Source: Epinephelus fuscoguttatus (Eukaryota > Chordata > Actinopteri > Perciformes > Serranidae). From it: a stretch of 64,000 nt of DNA. Under the pieces are notes generated by a model. The model did no database searches. It had not been told where the DNA came from and saw nothing but the letters and a program-made list of their open reading frames with translations. Below are positions 47,173 through 61,421 of the stretch, in pieces. The position numbers and the translations under genes are program-made. Positions within the stretch are counted from its first letter, which is position 1. The number at the start of each line of letters is the position of its first letter. The stretch covers positions 21,421,707 through 21,485,706 of the forward strand of contig NC_064770.1 in the NCBI RefSeq assembly GCF_011397635.1, read 5' to 3'.

Positions 47173-50100
47173 AGTAATGGTATAATTTAATAAGAATTCA
47201 GTTTATCCAATCATCCCTTATCACCTCCAGGCAACCATTTAAGCGCCAACTCAGGGGTTGACTTTGTAGAGCTCTGTGTCAGGAAAAACTCAACAGCCTC
47301 CATTCTCTCCTCTGCTTGAATCCATGCTAATATGGCTAATTCCCATTGTCCCAGTGCTACAGGCCACACTTCATCTGCTCTCTTCAATAGATGTGTCAGC
47401 TTCAATGTCACACTACACTGAGATCTCGCTCTATGTGCCCGCTCTGCGCCAGCCCGGAGTGGGCGGTCGTCCTGCCTCAAACAAGGCCTATTATTTTCTG
47501 CATACGGTGACGTTTGCTTCATCATGGCCAGGGATGGGATGTGTATGTTTACACGTGCAGTGTGGATGTGTTCCTATGCATGTGAGCAAGTGTATGTTGT
47601 TTCCGTGGTTGTGTGGACCGGACGCGGAGAATGCGCCTGGTCTGCAGTGTGTTTCCTGCCTTCGTTTGCACGTCTCCCCCTCTCCTGCCCTGCTCTGTCT
47701 GCACTTCCTTCCTTCCAGCACTCCTCGGCAAAATAAGCAGTAACCTGACCTCTCTCCATGCTGGTGGTCTCCAACAGAGGATGTAAGATGACAGAGCTGA
47801 TGGCTCTCCTTTGTGAAGTATTTTTAACCCGCTTGATTGATTCGATCACAAAGATAAACCTAAGCAGTTGTAATAGTAGCATGACGCTGTGTGCTGTGCT
47901 TTCTTTGTTTTTATGACACTGGATATAGCTGTGTCCATTAACCAGACGCTGATACAACTACTCTGCTAAACCGTAATGGAGTTAACTCATCTTGCGCCTC
48001 ACCCTGAGTAATTATCTCAGCTGGGAATTTGCTTAGTGCGCCATTTCCATTGATGGGGGAATGAAAACTTCTCCTGCTTTTTTTGACTACGATCAGGCTG
48101 CACAATGACCCTTGTTCAGCCCGGTCCACACCAGGCCTTACAATGCAGCCTTTTGTATGCTTGATTCAGGCTGATATCATGCTGGAAACTATTTAGATGG
48201 GGATCACATGTTGTTAGGGCACACTGTTTCTGAGATTCTCCTCTTACTCACTTAAAGAGAGAATGTCAAACCTCCCGTAGACAATGTGGTGCTTGTTTGT
48301 AGTCTCAGGACACTTTTAGGAGGCTGCAAGAAAGATGCCTTACTTCCCTTTGTTGTCTAAAGCGTCCTTCATTGATAAGCCATAAATCTGAGATGTTGCG
48401 TCAAACCAGGGCAGATCAAGGGATGAGAAATACACTACAGCCCTGTCAGAAAGCCTAATGCCCGTGTTATTGATCACCTGATTATGGCGTGTAGTGCAAA
48501 TTGAGCTCTTTGACATTTACGTCTTTGACAAAGGCTGTCAAATGCTTGACCATCCTTGTCTGATTTGGAAAATATATTGGGAAATACAAGTATTTCATGC
48601 TTGGAAAAGGCATGCAGATTTATGAGTCTCAGTGTCATTTGAATCAAATTAATTTCATGATAATCATTCATTGCTTGTAATTCCTCTAAACCCTGTGTGC
48701 AGAATAAATTATTAGGGCTGTACCCGACTCAGTCGATTTTGGCTGTTAAATATAAATATTTGTCTTTTCACTCTTTGTTTTCCATGTGGAGTCTGAGAGT
48801 TTGAACAGGGTTTGGCAGTTAGTTCAGGGTGACAGTGACCTTTTTAAGCAGAGATTGCACTACAGGGCCGCTATAAAGTCATTTGAAAGTACATTTTTAC
48901 ACAGAACTGAACAACAGCGGCATCATGCTGCTCCAGTGTGTGATTTTAGACAGCATGCTGGCATTGCGGAAGCAAAGGAGGCATGACTGGCGTGACATGT
49001 AACACAACGGTGTGAGCACTTTCTAAAATATAACGGCATAACATTCCAATAACAATAATTTACTGTCCTTACTATATAGTGGCTGTTTTCGCCCTCTGCT
49101 TGGAGGGTAAGTTGCACCAGGACCTCGTTGTTTTTCCATTTTGTGGACATTTTCGGTCACTCTTCTTTTTTGAGTTAGCTGCTGACTGCTATCAGCTTCT
49201 TTTTAAATCTCTCAGCAGTGGGTCAAACACATAACACATTGCTGAAATGTCACACTTGTCCTGTTGATGGTCCTGTGCTGCTGGCTGAGATCATGTCAGT
49301 GCTTTTACTACCTCCGCTGCCAGCTTGAAGGCGAGACAACTCTTCCCCCCATTCCACGATTGTACCTTTCATACAGAATGGTGAGGCGACATAACGGTGT
49401 GAAATCTAGATCGAAAATGTGCAACAACATGTTTTGCCGACATGAGATATCAAACAAAAGCCACTGAAGCCAATATGAAGTTTGTGTGAGCTGTAAATTC
49501 ACCACCTCGAAGCACAAGGCAGACGATAACATGACTTCGGAGTCCGACCAGGCAAAACCTCTCCACCTCAGGGCAGCTGCCTCTATCTCACAGACTCATC
49601 CTAGGTCTGGGTCTGCAGCTGCCTGTACTGGAGAGCTGCGTGAAAGCAAAGAGCACTAAATCTGCAGCTAAATCTGGGGACTAAAGAAACACACTGCACA
49701 GTGACCAACAACAACAACAAAAAAATACATATGAGTGCTCGACTTGAAGAACTTCAGACAACTGAGTGGTCTCCGACTAATGATTTGAATCTTTGACTTT
49801 CAGGGTGGAGTCCTAAAAACTATAGTATTATACTGTAGACATGTGAGTCCATTGCAGAGCCAGATGTGCAGCTGCAGCCATATTTTTTATTTGGACACTG
49901 TAGCTGTTTGGTTTTAGTCTGCCACAGTTCTCTGTCACCCCCGGGGATGAGGTCAGGTCTTCTGGAGTATCACAGTCCCGTTGAATTTCATTAACTGTCC
50001 ATGTTTGTCATGCCCTCTTTAGCCCAGTGTGGAGTTAGGTTTCAGGAGCTGCTGGATTTTCCCACTCTGTGGTAGGCATCACGCTTCCTTGTAGGGCACA

Positions 50101-52529
50101 GCTGAAGATACAGTAAGTTGAAGATAAGCTTCTGTGGTAAACAAAGAGGTTTCAGGTCTGGCAGCTGTGGTCCCAACCTCAAACTAACTGCTTATCAACA
50201 GCTTTATCCCAAAGTGGTGAAGGCCGTTTCACTGCAAGCTGATTCAACAGGGTGTTACCTGATCTAACTGAGTGGAATATTCACACAACTCCCCTGTTGT
50301 TGTATAAACCGTTTTTAGTCGTCTTGGCCTGCGAGATATATATAGCCCGCGCCGAGGGAGTTTTCACTGTCGGCCTCTTCCTCAAGATTAGAGACACAAA
50401 CACAGTTCTGGACTGAGATGTGACACAGATTTACTAAGTGAGCTTTATTTTTCCACTGAAGTGAGGACAGGCTTTAACTGTCTGTTCTGAGCTGAAACAG
50501 GCCCGTTAACAATCCTGAGAACAGAGATGCTGTAGCTGAGGGGGCCCCAGCCATGTGCCCAGCAGCTCCAGTAGCGCGTATGTCGTAAATAATTCACCTG
50601 CACTGAACGACTAAATAATTCAAGTGCTGAATTAGCGACGCATGTAGTAATGTTCCACCTGTGCAGCAAAAAAGGAAGAAAACTTTTCTGCTAAACCGAT
50701 GTGATATTCAGTTGGCTGATATTCTGTTTGTAAACACACTGAGTTTAAAGTAATCCTATATCTTGGTTCCTGTGTACACATCTCACCTCTCCGTCATATT
50801 GATTTCCTGTGCAGGATATTGCTGCACGTAGAAAGGCTGGGTCTTGTGCTGATAAAATAACCAGGCGCAATTTTCCAGGACCTGCATTCGTCTGGCAATA
50901 TGTAAGGCTTTGTAGAGGAAGATGGGGAGAGGTGCGGGTACTACGATGGTGAATACAGATATTGCTTATAGTGGTGGTTATTTCTTGCACAGAGATAAAT
51001 GGCCGCATCCAGTTCCATTAAACTAGTTTGATCTGCACAGCTTTTAAGAGGTGTAGTCATGTTTTTTTTGGGGTTTTTTTTGACAGAAAACAGCCCAGTG
51101 CCTGGAGATCTGGAGCAGGATGTTTTTCATGTTGGTCTACAGTTTCATCCAGACGTACATTTGCAATTGAGCTCTATAAATACACTGCATGCACACAGCC
51201 CGCTGCTGGGAGGCCATTTATACTTTCATGAGCTATTCATATCTCTGGCACTCGATCCTGTCATTTAGTAAACACTGTTATGACAGTGAGGGAGCCTGGC
51301 AATGGACCCGATACAAATCTGTCACTCCGGGCTGAAAGCACTGAAACTAAAAGGTTAAGTTTTCCTTGTAAAATCCCACCGAGTGCTGACAGCCTGAGCT
51401 GAGGATCTGTGAAAAAGCATGGGAAAAGGCATGAGCTGCTCCACCCTTCTTGGCCATGCATGTCAGCCACCCTTCACCAGCCGTACCTTGCCAGTCACAG
51501 CAGCCCCGCCTGCCCACCATGCCCGCCCCTCAGCGAGCTGTGACACTTGATCTTAGGGTCAGCTGCGACGGATATTTCTGCTGTCTCTCTGTGTGTGTTT
51601 TTTAATGTCGTAAGGGCTGGTTTGGTGTGACAGCCTGTCACATGTCGCTAGGGTCAATTCAGATGACGGCAGCTTTACTGGTGCTCAGTTGCACTTCACC
51701 TCACTCTCCCTGCGGCTGTTTTCTGCAGAGTATTTTCTTCCTTGTAAGATGGGCAGAGCGAGAGATAGAGAGGCTTTAAGGCCTTACTGTGGACGGCTCA
51801 ATTTTATTTTTCTTGAGGAGCAGTGTGTTTAAAAGCCACGTGTTAAAGACACATGATTATCATTGTCTCCAGAGCAGCTAGAAATGAATAGAAATCTCAT
51901 ACTTGTATCATAGATGTAACTGCATTCAAATCAACTTCCACAACTGATTATGTCACCTGCCATTGATGTGTGCTCTGCAAAATAACACGTTTATCTTAGT
52001 GCGTGTTTCAGTCTCAGTTCCTGTTCTCTTGAACCCAAATAAAAAATATCAGTAGCTTTGTAGTTTTGTCAGCTACTTATTTCAACCCTGCTCGGAAGCA
52101 CGATGTGCTATATAAAGATCAAAAGCATAGTTCTGCAAATTAATGTGCAGATGGGCCTCAGATGCCTGCACGAACTACAGAAGACACAAGCCTGTAGTGT
52201 TATTAAGTGCAAAGGATTTATGTTTAGATCATCTGCTGGGGTGAATCGCCAGAACTGTTACTTCTTCATAATGTTTCCCACATGCCTCCACCCGCTCAGG
52301 GTGACTATGTGGTCATGAGTTTCAGCTAATCGTCAGGAAATTCCATTTAAAGGAACAGCTACTGTATATTAAGGATGATTTCACAATGGCATTAGAGAAG
52401 TATTTCACTGCTGGGAAGATGGTCTTTTTATAAAACTTGCAAAAACGTTAATAAGTGGTGCTCTAGTGAAAACTGAGTAAAGTGACTGTAGCATTTATTT
52501 TTGCTCAAGAGGTAGAAAACCTACAACTA
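47173..52529. other. Gene-free intronic segment, mostly unique-looking
   Basis: No exon recognised, few obvious repeats. Clusters of short overlapping ORFs at 47211-47957 lack codon bias, splice context or family resemblance. Could hold regulatory elements; none can be named from sequence alone. Confidence 0.45.
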
Positions 52530-53215
52530 CCATAATGCACGGCGCCGGTGCACTGGCGTAATGCGAACTAGTCTGTTTTTACACAGTACATAGTTCAGCA
52601 TCTGGCTGGTAGCAAATGATCCCGAATTACAATCAAACAATAAGCAAATTTTCTTCTGACAACATTTTAGACAAGAAATAGACAACACGGGGACAAATCT
52701 CATATTTGATCAGTTTTATCATTTGATCTCAGTTTTTACACCCTACGTTTTTTACACAATACAGGAAACAGTATGACACCCGCTTCCTGTTCACAAATTC
52801 TTGTATTACACAAGCGGCGACAGGCTGTCTACTGATAGTGTCCTCGTTTTCTTAGTCAGATCCACCCCTCGCTCCTTCACAACTCCAACCTCTAGCTCAA
52901 ATATGGTCACTTCTGGCTCCAAAAAACCAAGATGGCAACAGTTAAAATGCAGAACCCGAGGCTTCAAAATGGGAGTCCACAAACCAGTGGGTGAAGTAAA
53001 GGTAGCTACATCCATTATTTTTACAGCTAAACAGTGCAATAAATGTGTCTGAGGGCATATTAGGTGAGAAATAGGCAATGCAGCAGCAGAATCTTGGTTT
53101 GTATTTGATCGGCGATGCCTACTTTTACAGTTTGGTCTGAGTTTGAGAGGGGTGGATCTCTCTCTCTCAATCCACTTTCTATACTCTTTGTGTCCATGGT
53201 GGGGGGTATTCAAAA
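52530..53215 (-). repeat. Composite repeat including family B, copy 3
   Basis: 52810-53010 is the reverse complement of the left part of 25500-25935 (CCAAGATGGCAACAG; GAGGCTTCAAAATGGGAGTC). It is flanked by two related stretches, ACAAATCTCATATTTGATCA (52694) and TTGTATTTGATCGGCGATGC (53098), so the unit seems partly duplicated. Confidence 0.55.
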
Positions 53216-56200
53216 ATGTACTAGTACAATCTGTAGTTCAAGCAACAGCCCTAGAGCCTGACATTTGCTCGATGACTCGAAACGTGTCATCAGATAAATT
53301 TGAGCTGGGAGACAAGCAGAAAGATCTGGGCAGGCAGTTCATTTACACAAACTACCTTCATTGTTATGATACAGAGCTGGTTGAAACTCTGCATAGTGTC
53401 CCTTTCAGTATGTCTGATCTAGGTGACATTTCTGTCAATAAAAAATGTTGCTTTGTATGTCTTCTTATATTGAGAAGGGGCTTCACTAAGAATGTTATAT
53501 TAGTGAGAGAACAACATAGGGAGAGTGACTTGTCTGAAATGCCTGGTTTCCCTTCATTGTTTCCAGTGTCAAGCCTTGCCTCTAGCATGGAGTGAAACAT
53601 AAGAAACAATGGATAGTAGGAGCATTTATAGTGAATGACTAACTGCTGGAGCATGAGGAAAACCAAACATAACCCGTTCGTGCCATTAGATTTTCAGGAA
53701 GACGGTAATCTGTTAATCTGGAACTATCTTAACGTAGCAACATCACATAATATTAAAAATAATGTTTAGGTAACAGTACAATAATGATTTGAGCCAAAGT
53801 GGTTAAAAAACGCAGAAGCAACATGCAGGAAGAGAAAGAGGATGAAAGAGGGAAAGGAGGAATGACGGCCTGGGGCGAGGAAGCGCCCTTCTCACTTCTC
53901 AGATTAATGAGGTCATTCATCATGGCGCCTGCCTGAGCACGCAAGGCAGCATTTCCTCCTGTCTACTGTCCACCCTGACTGTATAATCCCTGTTGGGAGT
54001 GAGCAGGGCCCTGCTTGGCCAGCCACCTGAGGCTTTGTCAGCTTCTATGACACAACGCTGTCAGCCACCCTCAGCACGGCTGCAGCTCGCCTGCCTCCTG
54101 TAGAGCAGCGCATAGCAGTAGAGTACACACAGTACCCGGAAACCAGCCGGCTCCTGTCCATAATGGTTAGACTTCATGTGGTTTCCTTCTCTGCCATTTC
54201 AGCTTGGTTCAGTTTCAGCCAGAGATCTTGAGGAATGTGGGTATGGCATGCACGGAGATTCGAAATGGCCCCGACACAAGAGAAGATTTCAAGAATGTTC
54301 AAATATTTTTTAAGACTCAATGTTTAATTCATGAATTATTTTTTCTGAATCACATTATGGAAGAGTCATGTGTTCATTGCAGATTAAGTTAAAAAGCCCT
54401 GTGTTCATCATTTCTCTTCACCTACTGAAGTGAATAGGGGCTGAAGATTTTAAAGAAGACATCTGCAGCAAAGATGATGGATCCAATATAAAAGAGGGAG
54501 ATTACTATTTTATTTATGATGGATGTGAAACAGGAGGGCAATGCTCTCTTGCAAGCCTCTGCACATATTTGAAGCGTGAGAGCGGTCGGAGAAAACTGGT
54601 TATGTTGTGCACCATGACCACGCACAAAATGAAGCAGTAGCACGGCCCCCACCCTCTCTCAACTTTTTTCCTTTGTGCCTGTTCAAGGTGGCACTTAAGA
54701 GCTCCATCCAGTGAGCCAGTCGTCTGTTTGACTTTAAGCCTCACCTGTGGCAGCTGTTGTCATAAACCAGTGCCTTTCTCTGCATGACTGAAGACCATTA
54801 CCAAGTGATTATATTAAATGATGGCATGGAAAACATCTTTGGGCTTGAGTTTGTATGCAGACGGTATTACAATAGATCACAGCTCCCCAGACGGAGAAAG
54901 AGAGTGCTGGTTATGCCTGTCAACCCCAGTCATTAAGGCCTGCTGGACGTCCCTGCACCTGGAGAGACGTCAGCTTGTCCTCTGTGTTTTGTCCGCCTGT
55001 CTGTTTTCCCCTAATAGAGAGAAGGCCTGGCGAAGCGGTGTCAGCCCCAGAATTAAAAACAATCCACGTGGGGTTGTCTCAGGTCTCGTAATCGAGTAGG
55101 AAGTGTTAGTTTCTCACAAGGACCAAACGACGGCAGGAAGCCAATCCTGCGAGGCACAGTGCAAAGTTATGGGTGTGGGTGTTTTCCCTCTTTAGATGTG
55201 AATCTTGAAGTAAAAACAAATCTTTTTGAGAAACTAGATGAAATCGCTGTGGTCCAAGGAATGTCAGCCTCAAATCAGTGCTGGGAATGTAAACACTGTG
55301 AGACTATTACATGCTTTGAATTGTTGCCATAGAACATCTCAACCAGAAAAAAGCCCAATCACCTTGAGAGGAAGATAAGACGTTGTGGTGCATTCGCTAA
55401 GCAGTTGGTCAGGCTGAATGAATTCTATAGCGTCTCACTAAGCCATTACCTTGCATCTGATTTCTTTTACCATCAAACTTGACCATGAACAGATAACATG
55501 CGCTGATATGGGAGGGCTAATCCTCCAGCCTGGATAATTGCCAAACACAAAATTCAATCAGCTCCCCTTCCCCCAAGGATATCTCTCCTTCTGAAGGACT
55601 TTCTGCCTATGAAGACTTGTCTTTCTCAGGCGGGGACCGGCCTTGAGTCCTGACTTCTCTGTGCAGTGATTTCTAATTATCACTCGATGGAGAGATGACT
55701 GACAGAGCGCTCCGCTCACAGTGAGAAATGAGTCGGTGGCTGTCAGAGCCGTGCTCGCGTCTGAGCAATGACTATGCCAACTGTTCCAGCTCAACTCCTC
55801 CTGAGACACGAGTCACAGGCCCATGCCAGTTCAGCTGCCATGTTGACTTTGGAGGAGGACAAGAGAGAAATAGGGAGAAAGACTTCCAGGGGACTTGGCT
55901 TGGCTTTACTGTCGAACGTTGGAGGTTTACCTTGGGCTGTGACCAAATGCTCTTACGACCCACTGATCGGTGGGCTAATAGAAAACCATAACAATAGCTG
56001 CATGGCTGATACCAGTACCAACACCAGTACCCTTAAAGTAATACCAAAATCAACAGAGTACGTCATTAGATACCTTTATTTCTTTACTTCGTTCAGTATC
56101 TATGAATGGAAGCGTTCAGCGGAGATCTGGTATTTTATTTTACCTGACTGTTCAAACTAGACAGTATGTTAATGTGTAAGAAAAAAAGCGGATCTGTCCA

Positions 56201-59160
56201 ATTTGCTGTCGAAACGATACAGGAAATGAGTTCCATTTTGCATTCTACTGTCCTTTTTATTGTGAACTGCATGGTGCTTTGTTCAGTAAGATGAAAACAT
56301 ATATTGATTTTGTGAGAATGGAGGATGTGCAACGTCTGTGATATCTGTTCACATTGGAAAATATCTTTATCTTTATCAAGATAGTTTGTAAATGTGTGTC
56401 GGTTTCTCATATGGGTAGTTTATTTTGGGATGTTGTGTCTTTGTCTTTTTTTATGTCTTCCACATGTTTTTGTTCTGCACATGTGAGAACGGAAGATGCC
56501 GGTTATGTAAAAGTGTCTTATAATCCCACGTGGGAATGGGCAGAAATGGCAGGACACTTAAACAGATATGAATGAATGAATGAATGAATGTGTGAGATGT
56601 GAAACATGTCAAATACATCATGCTTGATTTCACCACACCACAGACTGTATGGGTTGTAGCTGTTGCAGTAGTGGGTCAATCACATGTCCCATTGAACTGA
56701 AAAACACTTGCAGTGCCTGGCTGTGGAAAAAGCATACAAATAGTAATTTCTATCAAGATCTAGATGCAAAAAAAGTTTAAATGCAGGCATCTTCTGCAGC
56801 CTACTTTAACACATCTGTTTGTTAAAGTGTATTTGGGATGATCAGAAAACATTTTTTGCTGCTGTTTGAGGTGCAGATGCAAAGTACTCACTGTCATTTA
56901 AAGCTGTGAAATAATTCAGCCACCCTCTCACTTCATTTACATAGTTTGAATGTTTTTTTTTTAGTCTGTCTGTGTGGGCTTAATCTGGCGAGCAAGTAGA
57001 CAGCCGGCATCAAGAAACTATGAAGCTGTAATTGCCTGTAAATGGCAGCCACTCACACAGAGAGGCCACATGCAAGTAAGGACGAGAGGAGCTGGAGACA
57101 GTCGGCACGAAAAAAGCCTAAAGCAGGAGAAGTGTAGCGCAGGAACAATGAGAGTTGTTTAGTTTGCTTCCGCCCGTCCCTCCTTCGTTCTCTGGAGGCA
57201 GAGCAGCATCAACGTAGGATTCAGGGTAAATGGAGTTAAAGCAGGAGGGGCCAGCGCTTAAGCAATCAAACAATGTTTCGCGTGGAGGAAAATTAGGTTT
57301 CCTTCGCCGTCTGCTTTCAGTTCCAGTCTGTTCCAATCTGCAACCCTGAAGCTGATGCCCCCTCCCTTCACTGATCTGCTCTATATCAGGAGCCCCGCTG
57401 TTTGAACTAATGGTGAAAGTAATTAAATGTCGGGTGTTCTAGCCTGGGGCGAGAGAGAGGGCTGTTGTGCACAAGCAGAGATACTAGATTTGCATTTCCG
57501 TGATGTTAGTAGCTGGTCTGTGAGAGAGAGGAAGTTTGTGATGATTCTTCTTAGCGCAGATGACTTCGCAGGCTTTTTTTAACGATCTAAAAAAAAAAGT
57601 ACAGCAGAGTGAAACAGAATGTGTCAAAAAATACGTCACTTTGCATCTGTTTAGTGGTCCTCGTGCACACATCTCTCTCTCTCTGTTTCCCACGCTTGGC
57701 AGCCTCTGACTCTGCTCCAGCCGGCTTTGGTCCTTGCTAATCTGGTATCATAGTCCAGACAATGTCACTGGAGGTCAGACAACATCTGATGTAAAAGCCT
57801 AATAGGCGCACAAGGACAAAACCTTGCAGGCTGACAGTGAATAAAAGATGAAGGCCCACTGTAACAACTTAGAATGCACACTGCTGTTTTATAAACATCT
57901 GATCCAGTTTTTCTGCCTCTTGTAGCACGCCTCTTGTAGCGTATGATATATTTACTATACCAGTGTCCCTCTGGGAACTGGTGGATTGAGAAATATCTGC
58001 CAACAACAGCTAGACCGTGTTTAAATATTAACACATTGGTGATGACCCCTGCTGCCCTCAGTCTGAGGTTTTCCTTCCGCCTCTGCTGGAGCCCTCTGAC
58101 AACACTTCCCATCATCACTTGGGCTAAAACAGAAGCCCGCGGTGCGTTGAAATGGCAATGGGAAGCAGATGTGGTCACCAGAAACCGTGGACATTTTTTT
58201 TTTTGCCAAGGAGCTGGATGTGTAACCAGAGACGGGAGGACGTGACCTGTTGTGACTGCTCGAAATCTAAAAGCCTCTGATGCGACATTAAGACTGAGTG
58301 TGTGACGATGCCGTCTGGTGAATCAGAAATAATTTAGGGATGGGAGGTGGATTCTTCAAATTCATTTGGTTTTGTAACAGCGCCGTAGCTGAGGAGACAC
58401 CCTCTTTCGCAAGTTTACACATTTGTGCTTTGCACAGAGGTGGTCACTATTTTGTAGCCTGCATTCCTCATGTCTGCAGAGTGAAAGATTGTTTTAATCA
58501 ATGACGAATGCATAACTATGCATATACACATTTTTGTGGGATGCTGCTTAACCATTCAAAGTGCAAATGATGCCTGTTTGCTTCTAAAGGAGTCAATTTC
58601 CATGGGAACAGCGGGATTTAAGTAAATGACAGGAAATGAAGCAGGCCCAGAGGAGTGAGGTTAGATGGTGGGACAATAAAACGAGGTCTCCGTGATAACA
58701 AGGCTGCAGCTACAGGCAGGCTGTCTGATGGTGAGGTTTGCTCTGCTGCACCTCCTTTGGTCCCCAGGCCTCGTCATGGGAACGCATACACAGTCATTAG
58801 TCCCTGATAAATGGCTGCTGGCAGCAGAGCAACTTTAAACCGCACAGAGGGATTACATTTGATTTTAACTGTAGAATTAAGGGATTATTTTTAAGACTGC
58901 AAACTTCCTCACTCTCCAGCCGGAATATTTATTACCTTTTTTTTTTTTTTTTTTTAAATGGCTCTGTGAACTGTTTTGGGGAAGGGGTAAACAGCTGTAG
59001 GTTGTGCTCAGTGGTTTCCCCTTTATTATCTAATGAAGAGAAATATGTGAACGCCCATGCTTGAATCTTGTAAGACGCCTTAGCACCCTCTTGTGAAACA
59101 ACTTTGCAGCACAAAATCACTGACAATCATGTTTACAGCTGCAAATAATACCCTTATATT
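53216..59160. other. Repeat-poor intronic segment
   Basis: No exon and almost no recognisable repeat except an AATG run (56570-56590) and a poly-T tract (58937-58956). The longest ORF in the window starts just left of here (53143-53595, 150 codons) but has no family resemblance. Confidence 0.45.
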
Positions 59161-59164
59161 TTGT

Positions 59165-61218
59165 GCACAAACTCACCCACAAAATGATCATTTGTATTTC
59201 ACTTACTCATACCATGCAACATTGAATTTGTGAATGTAAATTGTGACTTGTTAACAAAATAAAATATCTGAACAAGCCACTGGGGGTGAACGGGTGAACT
59301 TGTTCTGGACGTGTGTTCTGGGCTAACAATAAACCAATGCCCAGTGTGCTTTATCTCTTTGGATCTGGCGATCCATTTATTCTCAATACAATATACACAT
59401 GCTCACCATCACACAGAAGGGCGACAGCATCGTCCATATGTAATCACGCCAGTCTACACGCCAATACTTTATGCTTTTCGACATGCTTCCATAACACAGT
59501 CAAAAACTGTTTGCTTCCTGTTCCATACAACTGATTCCTATTACCTGGAGATATGCCCTTAACACATGAATGCTCTGCCCTGTGTTCAGTTTGATAACTG
59601 CATGTGTACCTTCTGTAAAATTACATTATGGCTCCAACAGAAGTTTTTCTTGCATGCTGCCGAGGTGAACGAAGAATCCAAAAATGGAAAAAAAAAAATT
59701 CTTGATGAACTGGAGTAAAAGGGGGCTGCGTTTAACAGCAGCAAAACTATATCACAACTTTGGTTTACAAACTATCATGCAGCTCGAAGGTTTCTTTTTA
59801 GACTTAGACTCACTTTATTTGTCCCAGAGGGAAATTCGTTTCCACTATACATTTACAGAGATCGATCAGAAATATCACAGGCACAGACATCAGAAAACAT
59901 CACATGTTCATTTACAGAGGTGGACACTTTGAGTCAACGGGATCTCTTGTTCAGTGCAGCTATGGCTGCTGGGATCAGGCTCTTCCCGAGTCAAGCTTTC
60001 CTAAATTTGAGTGTTCGGTACCTGTTCTCTGAGGGTAATGGGATGAGGTATTGGTTGAGTGGGTGTGTGGTGTCCTGTTCTATTGATTTTGCAAAGTGTG
60101 TAATGGACCTGTTATTTAACTCTGTGAGGTTGGGTGTGGGAAGACCAATGATTTTGGAAGTGGTGTGTGTGACGTGTGTCAGTTTGGCCCGATTGGTGAC
60201 AGAAAGCATGGTGAAGAAACATGTGGAACAGTACAGAAGGATTGGTTGAATGATGCTTTGGTACAGAAATAGCAGTAGATGGTGGGGCGACATAGAGTCC
60301 TTTGAGTTTTTGGATAGCTGACAGTCTTTGTTGGCTCCTTTTTTGTATGTCTCTGGTGTGCTGATCGAAATTGAGTTTATTGTCCAGAGTTACGCCCAGG
60401 TATTTAAAACTGTCCACTGTTTTCAACTGTTTGATTGCCAATGATGATGGGGTGCTGAGGTGAGGGGGGGATGATCATTATTTCTTTGGTTTTATTGACG
60501 TTGATATGAAGATGGTTGTCCATACACCACTGAGTGAAGTGTGTGACTGTGTTGTGATAATCCAGAGCAGAGAGATTGTCAGAGAGAAGTGCAAGAATGA
60601 CTGTGTCGTCTGAATATTTCAGACAGGCTGTGGTAGGTGATGGGCTTGTGCAGGAAAGAGCTCAGCATACATCCCTGTGGATCTCCAGTGTTGATTGTGA
60701 GTACAGGGGATGTGGCTGGGCCCACCCTCACTGCTTGCAGTCTGTCAGTTAGGAAGTTGTGGATGAGATAGATCAGACGGGGGGGAATGTTGGGATGGTG
60801 CAGTTTCTGGATCAACAGGTGTTTCTGGATCGATATAAAACACTTAAGCATAAACGGTCTTGTGCACAGTGTGAGTAAAGCGCCTGTGCAAGTGTGTGTG
60901 TTTGAATTCTGATCAGTGGAATTCACTAGCAAAGTTCAAATGCATGCGCTTGTATGCTTTAAGTGAAAATGCATGTGTTTGGGAAGTACTGAGACTTGGA
61001 TTAAGCTGCATGAGTTGGTAAACAGATGTTTTGATATAGTTTTGCTGTCATTAACCGTGACCCTCGTTTACTCAAATTCATCACGAGTTTTTTCCATTTT
61101 TAAAGTTCGCTGTCGAGGCATGCAAGAGAAACAGTGTTTTCTTTATAAATTCAATGTAACATGAGGTGAGTAATGACAATCAAGTGATCATTCTGTGGGT
61201 GACGTATTCCTTCAAGAT
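59165..61218. mobile_element. Older inverted-repeat element interrupted by a LINE
   Basis: The left end has CTCACCCACAAAATGATCAT and the right end, reverse-complemented, has AAGGAATACGTCACCCACAG and AATGATCACTTG. These match the ends of the TTAA element at 2085-3841. Inner blocks also match (AACAGCAGCAAAACTAT at about 2208 and 59737). The LINE at 59797-60838 sits inside it. The TTAA borders are no longer clear. Confidence 0.6.
59797..60838 (-). mobile_element. L2/CR1-like LINE, 5'-truncated, reverse-transcriptase part
   Basis: On the minus strand, broken frames encode LIHNFLTDRLQAVRVGPATS, NTGDPQGCMLSSFL (RT core), VDSFKYLGVTLDNKLNFDQH, SIIQPILLYCSTCFFTMLSV and IPLPSENRYRTLKF. The order is that of a fish L2-type RT thumb and C-terminus. 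The 3' end reads TTTCCCTCTGGGACAAATAA then AGT. Several frameshifts make it inactive. It lies in rhbdf1 intron 1, antisense to the gene. Confidence 0.8.
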
Positions 61219-61276
61219 TACATGTGATTCATTGGGACTCATGATAGCGTCATCTTCTTCTTCTCTGTCTGTGTAG

Positions 61277-61421
61277 CTGGCAGGCCTAGGGTGGGACAGA
61301 GAACATGGCTGAACCACGGCGGGAGAGTACCAGCAGCCTGCAGAGGAAGAAGCCTCCCTGGCTCAGACTGGACATTCCCACGGCTCAGATGTCACTAGAT
61401 GAGCCTCCCACTTTTGTTCAG
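61277..61421 (+). CDS. rhbdf1: rhbdf1 first coding exon (28 bases 5' UTR then 39 codons)
   Basis: A pyrimidine-rich acceptor (CTGTCTGTGTAG) opens the exon, the ATG is at 61305-61307, and the donor is CAG|GTGTTC in phase 0. The codons run from [10 protein letters not shown] to LDEPPTFVQ. Confidence 0.92.

Noticed and set aside
47211..47957. Cluster of overlapping ORFs up to 155 codons
   Set aside because: Open on both strands in several frames, without codon bias, domain or splice sites; treated as chance in GC-richer DNA.
53143..53595. Longest ORF in the window (150 codons, plus strand)
   Set aside because: It starts in a repeat, has no recognisable domain or splice context, and overlaps an open minus-strand frame of similar length; best seen as chance.
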